Position numbers and translations under genes: made by a program. A stretch of DNA of 64,000 nucleotides from NCBI RefSeq assembly GCF_014236655.1, contig NZ_JACMYG010000023.1, forward strand, positions 36,711 through 100,710. The letters are read 5' to 3'. Position 1 is the stretch's first letter; each line of letters begins with the position of its first letter. The notes beneath the pieces were generated by a model. That model was not told where the DNA came from. It saw only the letters and a program-made list of their open reading frames with translations, and did not search any database. This document shows, piece by piece, positions 1-6,864 of this stretch. The DNA is from Pseudomonas kielensis (GTDB lineage: Bacteria; Pseudomonadota; Gammaproteobacteria; Pseudomonadales; Pseudomonadaceae).

Positions 1-147
1 CAGATGCGCTACCGCGAGAACGGTGTCGAGCAGGCCGTTTTGCTGGAGGTCGGGGATATTTTCTACGCGGCGGTGGGCACCGAGCACGTGGCGCACCCAC
101 AAGGGCCGGCGCGGGTGTTGGTGGTCGAATCCGAGGGCAGTGTGTAA
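1..147 (+). CDS. C-terminal end of a cupin-fold protein (partial)
   Basis: An open frame runs from the first base to a TAA at 145-147 and encodes the last 48 residues of a protein whose start lies outside the window. The residues read like the second half of a small cupin beta-barrel: a turn with VGDIFYAAVGTEH followed by VAHPQGPARVLVVES. This is the pattern of the second conserved cupin motif, in which a histidine often binds metal. Whether it is a single-domain cupin or the cupin part of an XRE-cupin regulator cannot be told from this fragment. Confidence 0.6.
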   Translation, partial: QMRYRENGVEQAVLLEVGDIFYAAVGTEHVAHPQGPARVLVVESEGSV

Positions 148-252
148 GCGCATATCTGCAAAATAGATAACAGTTAGAGATATTACCCGTTATATAGATA
201 TTCGATCCGGTTCTATCATGGGCTCTACCTCATCAGGGGACAGGAGCTCAGT
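148..252. promoter_or_regulatory. AT-rich intergenic promoter region
   Basis: The gap between the cupin end and the TehA-like gene is clearly more AT-rich than its surroundings. It holds several copies of AGATA or its complement TATCT between about 155 and 210. This is the likely promoter and regulator-binding region of the downstream transporter. No clear -35/-10 pair was identified. Confidence 0.35.
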
Positions 253-1404
253 ATGCAATGCGCCACTCGCCACAAAATTCTCAACCGACCCTTGAGCCAG
301 TTGCAGCATCCGCGCGAAGTGATTCGCCAGTTCACACCTAACTGGTTCGCCGCCACCATGGGCACCGGGGTGCTGGCATTGGCCCTGGCCCAGTTGCCGC
401 TCGCGATCCCCGGACTGCGGGTGTTCGCCGAGGGCCTGTGGCTGTTCAACATAGGTCTGTTTGTGTTGTTCAGCGTGTTGTATGCCGCGCGCTGGGTGTT
501 GTTCTTTGATGAGGCGCGGCGGATTTTCGCCCACTCCACGGTGTCGATGTTTTTCGGCACCATTCCCATGGGCCTGGCCACCATCATTAATGGTTTCCTG
601 GTGTTTGGTGTGCCGCGCTGGGGCCAGGAGGTGGTCCAGGTGGCCGAGGTGCTGTGGTGGATTGACGTAGCCATGTCGCTGGCCTGCGGCGTGCTGATTC
701 CCTACATGATGTTCACCCGTCAGGAGCACAGCATCGACCAGATGACGGCCGTGTGGTTGTTGCCGGTGGTGGCGGCGGAAGTCGCGGCAGCCAGCGGTGG
801 CCTGCTGGCCCCGCACCTGGCGGACGCCCATGGGCAACTGGTGATGCTGTGCACCAGCTACGTGCTGTGGGCCTTTTCGCTGCCGGTGGCGTTCAGCATC
901 CTGACCATCCTGTTGTTGCGCATGGCCTTGCACAAATTGCCCCACGAGAACATGGCGGCGTCGAGCTGGCTGGCGTTGGGGCCGATCGGCACCGGGGCGC
1001 TGGGCATGTTGCTGCTGGGCGGTGACGGGCCGGCGATCTTCGCGGCCAATGGCATGCCGGGAGTGGGAGAGGTGGCAGCGGGGTTGGGGCTGATCGGCGG
1101 CATCACCCTGTGGGGGTTTGGCCTGTGGTGGATGCTGATGGCCGTGCTGATTACCCTGCGCTACCTGCGCGACGGCATTCCCTTCAACCTTGGATGGTGG
1201 GGCTTTACCTTCCCGCTGGGGGTCTATTCGCTGGCCACCCTGAAACTGGCGAGCACCTTGAATCTGCTCTTCTTCAGCGTGTTCGGCTCGGTGCTGGTGA
1301 TGCTGCTGGCGAGCCTGTGGCTGATCGTCGCCAAGCGTACGGTGCAAGGTGCCTGGCGCGGTGAGTTGTTTGTCTCGCCGTGCATCGCCGGATTGAAAAA
1401 ATAG
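253..1404 (+). CDS. TehA/SLAC1-family (TDT) anion or C4-dicarboxylate transporter
   Basis: The 383-residue product is an integral membrane protein with about ten hydrophobic helices. Near the N-terminus it has FTPNWFAATMGTGVLA, the characteristic opening of the tellurite-resistance/dicarboxylate transporter (TDT) family that includes TehA, Mae1 and plant SLAC1. Family members form a pore of five helix pairs that conducts anions or carries malate-like acids, or sulfite in the fungal Ssu1 group. The ATG at 253 follows an AGGAG ribosome site at a spacing of six bases. The neighbours give no substrate clue, so the transported ion is left open. Confidence 0.8.
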   Translation: MQCATRHKILNRPLSQLQHPREVIRQFTPNWFAATMGTGVLALALAQLPLAIPGLRVFAEGLWLFNIGLFVLFSVLYAARWVLFFDEARRIFAHSTVSMFFGTIPMGLATIINGFLVFGVPRWGQEVVQVAEVLWWIDVAMSLACGVLIPYMMFTRQEHSIDQMTAVWLLPVVAAEVAAASGGLLAPHLADAHGQLVMLCTSYVLWAFSLPVAFSILTILLLRMALHKLPHENMAASSWLALGPIGTGALGMLLLGGDGPAIFAANGMPGVGEVAAGLGLIGGITLWGFGLWWMLMAVLITLRYLRDGIPFNLGWWGFTFPLGVYSLATLKLASTLNLLFFSVFGSVLVMLLASLWLIVAKRTVQGAWRGELFVSPCIAGLKK

Positions 1405-1476
1405 TCCTAAGGTTGTGGCCTGGATCGCTCAGCGACATTCCAATAAGAGCATCCAAGCCATTCAGGGACATGGAAG

Positions 1477-3351
1477 ATGAGTCAACCTTCGCAGTTCACC
1501 TTGCTTCGCAAGCGGCGTTTCCTGCCGTTTTTTCTTACGCAATCGCTCGGGGCGTTCAACGACAACATCTTCAAGCAGTCGTTGATCCTCGCCATTCTGT
1601 ACAAGCTGGCCATTGAGGGCGACCGCTCGATCTGGGTCAACCTGTGCGCGCTACTGTTTATCCTGCCGTTCTTTCTGTTTTCGGCGCTGGCCGGGCAGTT
1701 CGGGGAAAAGTTCGCCAAGGACGCGTTGATCCGTCTGATCAAGCTGGGAGAAATCGCCATTATGGCGGTGGGCGCGGTCGGCTTCATGTTCGATCACCTG
1801 TGGCTGATGCTGCTGGCGTTGTTTGCCATGGGCACCCACTCGGCGCTGTTCGGTCCGGTGAAGTATTCGATATTGCCCCAGGCGCTGCGGGAAGAAGAAT
1901 TGGTCGGCGGCAATGGCCTGGTGGAAATGGGCACCTTTCTGGCAATACTCGCCGGGACCATCGGTGCCGGGATCATGATGTCCTCCAGTCACTACGCCCC
2001 CATCGTTTCCACGGCGATCATCGCCATCGCGGTGCTCGGTTACCTGGCCAGTCGTGGTATCCCCCGTGCGGCGGCCTCCACGCCTGAGCTGCGGCTGAAC
2101 TGGAATATCTTCAGTGAGTCCTGGGCCACCTTGCGCCTGGGCCTGGGGCAGACGCCAGCGGTGTCGCGCTCGATTGTCGGCAACTCATGGTTCTGGTTCG
2201 TCGGGGCGATTTACCTGACGCAGATCCCGGCGTACGCCAAGGAGTGGATGCACGGCGACGAAACCGTGGTGACCCTGATCCTGACGGTGTTTTCGGTGGG
2301 GATTGCCCTGGGCTCGATGCTCTGCGAGAAACTCTCCGGGCGCAAAGTCGAGATTGGCCTGGTGCCCTTTGGCTCCTTTGGCCTGACGGTGTTTGGCCTG
2401 TTGCTGTGGTGGCACTCCGGCGGTATTCCGGACAGCGTCCAGGGCCATGGCTGGCTCGACGTGCTCGGCTTTGCCCATACCTGGCTGGTGCTCCTGGATA
2501 TTCTCGGGCTGGGGGTGTTTGGTGGTTTCTACATCGTGCCGCTGTATGCATTGATCCAGTCGCGCACGGCCGAACACGAGCGGGCGCGGGTGATTGCCGC
2601 CAACAACATTCTCAACGCGCTGTTCATGGTGGTCTCGGCGATCGTTTCGATTGTCCTGCTGAGCCTGGCCAAGCTGACGATTCCCCAGTTGTTCCTGGTG
2701 GTGTCGCTGCTCAATATCGGCGTGAACACCTACATCTTCCGGATCGTCCCCGAGTTCAGCATGCGCTTCATGATCTGGCTGCTCAGCCACTCCATGTACC
2801 GCGTGCAGCACCGTAACCTCGAGTTGATCCCAGACGAGGGCGCGGCGTTGCTGGTGTGCAACCACGTGTCCTTCGTTGATGCACTGTTGATTGGCGGCGC
2901 GGTGCGTCGGCCGATTCGCTTCGTGATGTACTACAAGATCTACAACCTGCCAGTCCTGAACTTCATCTTCCGCACCGCGGGGACGATTCCCATCGCCGGG
3001 CGCCACGAAGACATTCAGATCTACGAAAAGGCCTTCAGCCGCATCGCCCAGTACCTGAAGGATGGCGAGCTGGTGTGCATCTTCCCGGAAGGCAAACTGA
3101 CCGCTGACGGCGAGATCGATGAGTTCAAGGGCGGGCTGACGCGGATTCTCGAGCAGACCCCGGTGCCGGTGATTCCATTGGCCCTGCAAGGGTTGTGGGG
3201 CAGCTTTTTCAGCCGCGACCCGAACAAGGGTTTCTTCCATCGGCTCTGGTCGCGGGTGACCCTGGTGGCAGGCCCGCCGGTGGCCGTGGAGGCGGCCGCG
3301 CCGGCGCAGTTGCAGGCGCGGGTGAGCGAGTTGCGGGGGACGGTGCGTTAG
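1477..3351 (+). CDS. LplT-like MFS transporter fused to a PlsC-type acyltransferase
   Basis: The 624-residue protein has two parts. Residues 1 to about 410 are a twelve-helix MFS domain resembling the lysophospholipid flippase LplT, including the opening FFLTQSLGAFNDNIFKQ. Residues about 425-620 are a glycerolipid acyltransferase with the HX4D box (His463, Asp468, in NHVSFVD) and the FPEG motif (536-539). In E. coli lysophospholipid repair, LplT imports lysophosphatidylethanolamine and the separate Aas protein re-acylates it. Aas also carries an acyl-ACP synthetase domain, which is absent here. The likely role is lysophospholipid import and re-acylation at the inner membrane using acyl-ACP or acyl-CoA made elsewhere. 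The function is inferred from the fusion; the domains themselves are clear. Confidence 0.8.
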   Translation: MSQPSQFTLLRKRRFLPFFLTQSLGAFNDNIFKQSLILAILYKLAIEGDRSIWVNLCALLFILPFFLFSALAGQFGEKFAKDALIRLIKLGEIAIMAVGAVGFMFDHLWLMLLALFAMGTHSALFGPVKYSILPQALREEELVGGNGLVEMGTFLAILAGTIGAGIMMSSSHYAPIVSTAIIAIAVLGYLASRGIPRAAASTPELRLNWNIFSESWATLRLGLGQTPAVSRSIVGNSWFWFVGAIYLTQIPAYAKEWMHGDETVVTLILTVFSVGIALGSMLCEKLSGRKVEIGLVPFGSFGLTVFGLLLWWHSGGIPDSVQGHGWLDVLGFAHTWLVLLDILGLGVFGGFYIVPLYALIQSRTAEHERARVIAANNILNALFMVVSAIVSIVLLSLAKLTIPQLFLVVSLLNIGVNTYIFRIVPEFSMRFMIWLLSHSMYRVQHRNLELIPDEGAALLVCNHVSFVDALLIGGAVRRPIRFVMYYKIYNLPVLNFIFRTAGTIPIAGRHEDIQIYEKAFSRIAQYLKDGELVCIFPEGKLTADGEIDEFKGGLTRILEQTPVPVIPLALQGLWGSFFSRDPNKGFFHRLWSRVTLVAGPPVAVEAAAPAQLQARVSELRGTVR

Positions 3352-3360
3352 ACGTGCGCC

Positions 3361-3399
3361 GATAAAAAAAACGCCCGCGTTATGCGGGCGTTTTTTATC
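3361..3399. terminator. Bidirectional rho-independent terminator
   Basis: An eight-base GC stem (ACGCCCGC and GCGGGCGT around GTTAT) is flanked by an A-run on the left and a T-run on the right. It sits between the convergent MFS-acyltransferase and SMR exporter genes and can serve both. Confidence 0.85.
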
Positions 3400-3406
3400 C
3401 AGCGGA

Positions 3407-3724
3407 TCAGGCCGCGCTGATCTTCAGCCCGACCAGCCCGGCGATGATCAGCGCAACGCTGGCCAGGCGGAACAGCGCCATGGATTCACCAAACAGGATG
3501 ATCCCGGCGATGACCGTGCCCACTGCGCCTACGCCCGTCCAGATCGCGTAGGCAGTGCCCAGTGGCAATTCCTTCATCGCCAGCCCCAGCAAGCCGAGGC
3601 TGATGACCATGGCGGCGATGGTCAGGGCGGTGGGCAGAGGGCGGCTGAAGCCGTCGGTGTACTTCAGGCCAACGGCCCAGCCGACTTCAAACAGACCGGC
3701 GAAAAACAGAATGATCCAGGACAT
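3407..3724 (-). CDS. gdx: SMR-family guanidinium exporter (Gdx/SugE type)
   Basis: The 105-residue, four-helix protein begins MSWIILFFAGLFEVGWAVGL, which is the Gdx (formerly SugE) subtype and not the QacE/EmrE subtype. Glu13 is the conserved carboxylate that binds substrate and protons, and the GLK tripeptide after WAV is typical of guanidinium exporters. Gdx proteins work as antiparallel dimers that exchange guanidinium for protons. The start at 3724 is favoured over an upstream in-frame codon because a GGAGG (3730-3734) sits five bases before it. Two hairpins with ACGA loops lie just upstream and form a guanidine-II riboswitch, which independently supports the substrate. Confidence 0.9.
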   Translation of the reverse strand: MSWIILFFAGLFEVGWAVGLKYTDGFSRPLPTALTIAAMVISLGLLGLAMKELPLGTAYAIWTGVGAVGTVIAGIILFGESMALFRLASVALIIAGLVGLKISAA

Positions 3725-3744
3725 GCAAACCTCCATCGATTGAC

Positions 3745-3795
3745 GGGGTCGTCCCCAGATTAATGACTCGATCGAGCCGCGAGGTCGTCCTCGCG
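3745..3795 (-). promoter_or_regulatory. Guanidine-II (mini-ykkC) riboswitch
   Basis: Read on the minus strand, the leader contains two hairpins that each close on an ACGA tetraloop. The first (3795-3778) has a seven-pair stem, CGCGAGG and CCTCGCG. The second (3756-3745) has four G-C pairs, GGGG and CCCC. Paired ACGR-loop hairpins just upstream of the ribosome site define the guanidine-II class. In that class the two loops dock when guanidinium binds and expose the ribosome site. The second hairpin ends ten bases before the GGAGG of gdx, as expected for translational control. Confidence 0.9.
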
Positions 3796-3801
3796 TTGCG
3801 C

Positions 3802-3807
3802 AGTATA
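3802..3807 (-). promoter_or_regulatory. -10 element of the gdx promoter
   Basis: TATACT on the minus strand lies seven bases before the first riboswitch hairpin, so transcription would start at or just before the aptamer. A TTGATC lies farther upstream, but its 20-base spacing is too long to be a convincing -35 element. Confidence 0.5.
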
Positions 3808-3842
3808 GTGCCCATCATTAAACCGGGGATCAAGTGCCCGCG

Positions 3843-4808
3843 TCAGTCAGCCGCTTGTTGTGCCGCAAGCTCCCGGTCCTGTTTCTCACTCATGCGCCGG
3901 AAATAGGTCGAGAGCAGGGCGCCGGAAATGTTGTGCCAGACGCTGAACAGGGCGCTGGGTACCGCTGCCAGCGGCGAGAAGTGGGCGCTGGCCAGGGCGG
4001 CACCGAGGCCGGAGTTCTGCATGCCGACTTCCAGTGCCAGGGTTTTACGTTGCGCCAGTGGCAATTTGAACAGGTGGCCGGTGAGGTAGCCCAGCAGGTA
4101 GCCGAAGCTGTTATGCAACATCACTACCGCCATGATCAGCAGGCCGGATTCGGCAATTTTCGCCTGGCTGGCGGCGACCACTGCGGCCACGATGATGACG
4201 ATGCTTACCACCGAAATCAGTGGCAAGACCTCGACCGCATAACGCGCCCTTGCGCCGAGCACGCGCTGTGCGATCACGCCGAGCACGATAGGCAGCAGGA
4301 CGATTTGCAGGATCGACCAGAACAAGTCCATGAACGAGACGGGCAGCCAGGCCGAAGCCAGCAACCAGATCAGCGTCGGGGTGAGCAGTGGGGCCAGCAG
4401 CGTGGTGATGGCGGAGATGGCTACCGCGAGTGCGAGGTCGCCCCGGGCCAGCCAGGTCATGACATTGGAGGAGGTACCGCTTGGGCAGCAACCCACCAGG
4501 ATCACCCCGACGGCGATTTCCGGTGGCAGGCTGAACACCTGGCACAGCAACCAGGCCATGCCCGGCATGATCACGAACTGTGCGACCACACCCAACGCCA
4601 CGCGCCACGGATGACGGGCGACTTCGGCGAAGTCTTCGAGCTTGAGGGTCAGGCCCATGCCGAACATCACCAGGCCCAGCAGTGGCACGATGGCGCTTTT
4701 CAGGTCGATGAACCACGTCGGTTGCAGGAATGCCACGACTGCAAAAATCAGTACCCAGTAAGCAAAGGTGTTGCCGACAAAACGACTCAATGCTGCCAAT
4801 GCGCGCAT
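3843..4808 (-). CDS. BASS-family (bile acid:sodium symporter-like) transporter
   Basis: The 321-residue protein has nine to ten hydrophobic segments. It carries the signature stretches of the bile acid:Na+ symporter superfamily, such as GMGLTLKLEDF and VGCCPSGTSSNVMTWLARGD; the latter is the sodium-binding crossover region. Bacterial members import organic acids such as bile acids, pyruvate or pantoate. The ATG at 4808 is chosen because AAGGAG lies six bases before it; a longer open frame to 4886 would run into a REP element. The substrate is unknown. Confidence 0.8.
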   Translation of the reverse strand: MRALAALSRFVGNTFAYWVLIFAVVAFLQPTWFIDLKSAIVPLLGLVMFGMGLTLKLEDFAEVARHPWRVALGVVAQFVIMPGMAWLLCQVFSLPPEIAVGVILVGCCPSGTSSNVMTWLARGDLALAVAISAITTLLAPLLTPTLIWLLASAWLPVSFMDLFWSILQIVLLPIVLGVIAQRVLGARARYAVEVLPLISVVSIVIIVAAVVAASQAKIAESGLLIMAVVMLHNSFGYLLGYLTGHLFKLPLAQRKTLALEVGMQNSGLGAALASAHFSPLAAVPSALFSVWHNISGALLSTYFRRMSEKQDRELAAQQAAD

Positions 4809-4845
4809 GACCTGCTCCTTATTATTAGTTACACCATAAAACACT

Positions 4846-4928
4846 TGTAGGAGCGAGCTGGCTCGCGATGGTGTATCAGGCGTCACTCATTTGCCTGGCA
4901 CACCATCGCGAGCAAGTTCGCTCCTACA
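4846..4928. repeat. Paired inverted REP element (REPIN-like)
   Basis: Two REP hairpins face each other: one at the left begins TGTAGGAGCGAGC and its inverted copy ends GCTCCTACA at the right, enclosing about 30 bases. The core GAGC-N-GCTCGCGA is the common Pseudomonas REP motif. It lies between the BASS gene and rdgC. Confidence 0.85.
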
Positions 4929-4945
4929 GGAGAGATCGCCAGGCT

Positions 4946-5866
4946 TTAGATGCCTTGCGGAGTCTCTTCGCCGCCCAGCGCTTCTACCAGTGCCGGGATG
5001 AATTCGCCGAAGGTCAGCATCATCAGGGTGAAGCTGGCATCCAGTTGACCCAGGGCTTCGTCGCCGCCGTCCTGTTCCGCCTGGTCTTGCAGCAGGTCTT
5101 CGAACTTCAGGCGCTTGACCACCATCTTGTCGTCGAGGACAAACGACAGTTTGTCTTGCCAGGCCAGGGACAGTTGGGTCACCACTTTACCGGTGCTCAG
5201 GTGCAGCTGGATTTCTTCGCTGGTCAGGTCCTGACGTTTGCAGCGCACGATGCCGCCGTCTTCGTGGGTGTCGCGCAGTTCACACTCGTCCAGCACAAAG
5301 AAGTCGTCCGCGGCTTTCTGGGTGGTGACCCATTCGGTCATGGTTGCGGTCGGCGACATTTTCACCGTCAGCGGACGCACCGGCAGGGTGCCGATCACTT
5401 CGCGCAGGGTGGACAGCAGGTCTTCGGCACGTTTCGGGCTGGCCGAGTTGACGAGGATCAGGCCCTGCTTCGGCGCGATGGCGGCGAAGGTCGACGAGCG
5501 GCGGATAAAGGCACGCGGCAGGAACGCCTGGATGATTTCATCCTTGAGCTGATCGCGTTCCTTCTTATAGACCTTGCGCATTTGCTCGGCTTCGATCTCT
5601 TCGACTTTTTCCTTGAGTGCGTCACGCACGACGCTGCCTGGCAGGATGCGTTCTTCCTTGCGTGCGCTGATCAGCAGGAAATCACCGCTGACATGCACCA
5701 ATGGGGCATCTTCGCCTTTGCCGAACGGCGCGACGAAACCGTAGGTGGTCAACTCCTGGCTTGCACATGGACGCGCCAGCTTGGTGGCCAGTGCAGTTTC
5801 CAACGCCTCGGCATCAACAGGCAGATCTTGGGTCAGGCGATAGATAAGCAGGTTTTTGAACCACAT
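4946..5866 (-). CDS. rdgC: Recombination-associated protein RdgC
   Basis: The 306-residue product matches RdgC throughout, starting MWFKNLLIYRL and containing LPGSVVRDALKEKVEEIE and FFVLDECELRD. RdgC forms a ring-shaped dimer around double-stranded DNA and restrains RecA-dependent recombination; it acts in the cytoplasm on the nucleoid. The length agrees with the family (about 303-306). The start at 5866 is chosen because MWFKN is the conserved N-terminus and a GGAGAG lies about ten bases before it. Confidence 0.95.
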   Translation of the reverse strand: MWFKNLLIYRLTQDLPVDAEALETALATKLARPCASQELTTYGFVAPFGKGEDAPLVHVSGDFLLISARKEERILPGSVVRDALKEKVEEIEAEQMRKVYKKERDQLKDEIIQAFLPRAFIRRSSTFAAIAPKQGLILVNSASPKRAEDLLSTLREVIGTLPVRPLTVKMSPTATMTEWVTTQKAADDFFVLDECELRDTHEDGGIVRCKRQDLTSEEIQLHLSTGKVVTQLSLAWQDKLSFVLDDKMVVKRLKFEDLLQDQAEQDGGDEALGQLDASFTLMMLTFGEFIPALVEALGGEETPQGI

Positions 5867-5976
5867 GGGGTGAGTCTCTCCTTTATACAAAGGGGGGCAT
5901 TATTCTCCGCGCAGCTCAATAGGCCAACCCTTCGCTAAGCCTTTGGAAGGCCTGAAAAAATTATTTAAAAAAGTGC

Positions 5977-6005
5977 TTGCCAGAGGTGGGGTCGCTCCGT
6001 AGAAT
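5977..6005 (+). promoter_or_regulatory. Sigma-70 promoter of the first tRNA-Val/tRNA-Asp pair
   Basis: TTGCCA (5977-5982) and TAGAAT (6000-6005) are separated by exactly 17 bases. A GC-rich stretch (GCGCGCC) follows between the -10 and the start, typical of stringently controlled stable-RNA promoters. An AT-rich run before the -35 could act as an UP element. Confidence 0.8.
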
Positions 6006-6025
6006 GCGCGCCACACCGAAGCGAA

Positions 6026-6101
6026 GGGTGATTAGCTCAGCTGGGAGAGCGTCTGCCTTACAAGCAGAATGTCGGCGGTTCGATCCCGTCATCACCCACC
6101 A
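6026..6101 (+). tRNA. tRNA-Val (UAC)
   Basis: A complete 76-base cloverleaf: the acceptor stem GGGTGAT pairs with ATCACCC, the anticodon loop CTTACAA gives UAC, the T-loop is GGTTCGATCC, and CCA is encoded. Confidence 0.97.
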
Positions 6102-6120
6102 TTCGTTTCAAGTGTTACGC

Positions 6121-6197
6121 GCAGCGGTAGTTCAGTCGGTTAGAATACCGGCCTGTCACGCCGGGGGTCGCGGGTTCGAGTCCCGTCCGCTGCGCCA
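6121..6197 (+). tRNA. tRNA-Asp (GUC)
   Basis: A complete 77-base cloverleaf with acceptor stem GCAGCGG/CCGCTGC, anticodon loop CTGTCAC (GUC), T-loop GGTTCGAGTCC and encoded CCA. It lies 19 bases after tRNA-Val and is probably co-transcribed with it. Confidence 0.97.
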
Positions 6198-6238
6198 TAT
6201 TCGGTAACCTGGAACGCTGAACGCCAGGTCACCACGGA

Positions 6239-6263
6239 AAAGCCCGCCTAGGCGGGTTTTTTT
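6239..6263 (+). terminator. Terminator after the first tRNA pair
   Basis: The short stem CCCGCC/GGCGGG is followed by seven T residues, a rho-independent terminator for the Val-Asp transcript. Confidence 0.85.
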
Positions 6264-6384
6264 CTGTCCGAAGTTCCTGCAGGAAGCATGTTTCACCGGT
6301 TTTTAGATTTATTTGAAAAATACTTCAATTAAATCAACACTTTATAAAAACCTGTGGCATAATGTGTCCCGCAACGAAGGTAAA

Positions 6385-6460
6385 GGGTGATTAGCTCAGC
6401 TGGGAGAGCGTCTGCCTTACAAGCAGAATGTCGGCGGTTCGATCCCGTCATCACCCACCA
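6385..6460 (+). tRNA. tRNA-Val (UAC), second copy
   Basis: It is identical over 76 bases to the copy at 6026-6101, including the UAC anticodon and encoded CCA. The upstream sequence differs from the first copy. A -10-like CATAAT lies at 6358-6363 with no clear -35, so this pair probably has its own promoter. Confidence 0.97.
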
Positions 6461-6479
6461 TTTACTTTCAACGCTTAGC

Positions 6480-6556
6480 GCAGCGGTAGTTCAGTCGGTT
6501 AGAATACCGGCCTGTCACGCCGGGGGTCGCGGGTTCGAGTCCCGTCCGCTGCGCCA
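6480..6556 (+). tRNA. tRNA-Asp (GUC), second copy
   Basis: It is identical to the tRNA-Asp at 6121-6197 and again follows tRNA-Val by 19 bases. Similarity continues past the gene into the terminator. Confidence 0.97.
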
Positions 6557-6596
6557 TATTCGGTAACCTGGACCACTGAACGCCAGGTCACCACAG

Positions 6597-6621
6597 AAAG
6601 CCCGCCCAGTGCGGGCTTTTT
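6597..6621 (+). terminator. Terminator after the second tRNA pair
   Basis: The stem AGCCCGC/GCGGGCT is followed by a T-run. It is a diverged copy of the terminator after the first pair. Confidence 0.85.
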
Positions 6622-6864
6622 GCTGTCTGGGGTTTAGCAAACTTGCGTTCGCGCCCTCGGAACACCTTGGCCTTGCGGGCCAAACCCCATTCGCCGCCGT
6701 CCATTCGGACTGCGCCTGATACATGTCAACGGCCACCCCGGCCAATTCCTATAGAAAGTACTTGGGCGCTGCACATCGCGGTTGCCGTTTGCTGAACCTA
6801 TAAAAAAGCAGTGGCACCTGGCCAACGGGAAAACCCGACGCCGATGCCATAAGGGGTGTTTTCA

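Noticed and set aside
190..1347. A 385-codon antisense frame rich in Gln, His and Arg
   Set aside because: It mirrors the transporter gene on the other strand; the composition is typical of antisense frames in GC-rich DNA. Many similar long frames in the window were dropped for the same reason.
5977..6207. A 76-codon plus-strand frame over the first tRNA pair (VISSAGRASALQAECRR type)
   Set aside because: It is the well-known false translation of tRNA genes; the region encodes tRNA-Val and tRNA-Asp.
6515..6745. A minus-strand frame ending GRDSNPRPPA across the second tRNA-Asp
   Set aside because: Another classic antisense-tRNA artefact with no real protein.
6634..6825. A 63-codon minus-strand frame between the tRNA terminator and the cytochrome gene
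   Set aside because: No ribosome site, no recognisable fold; considered as an integrase remnant but no integrase motif is present.
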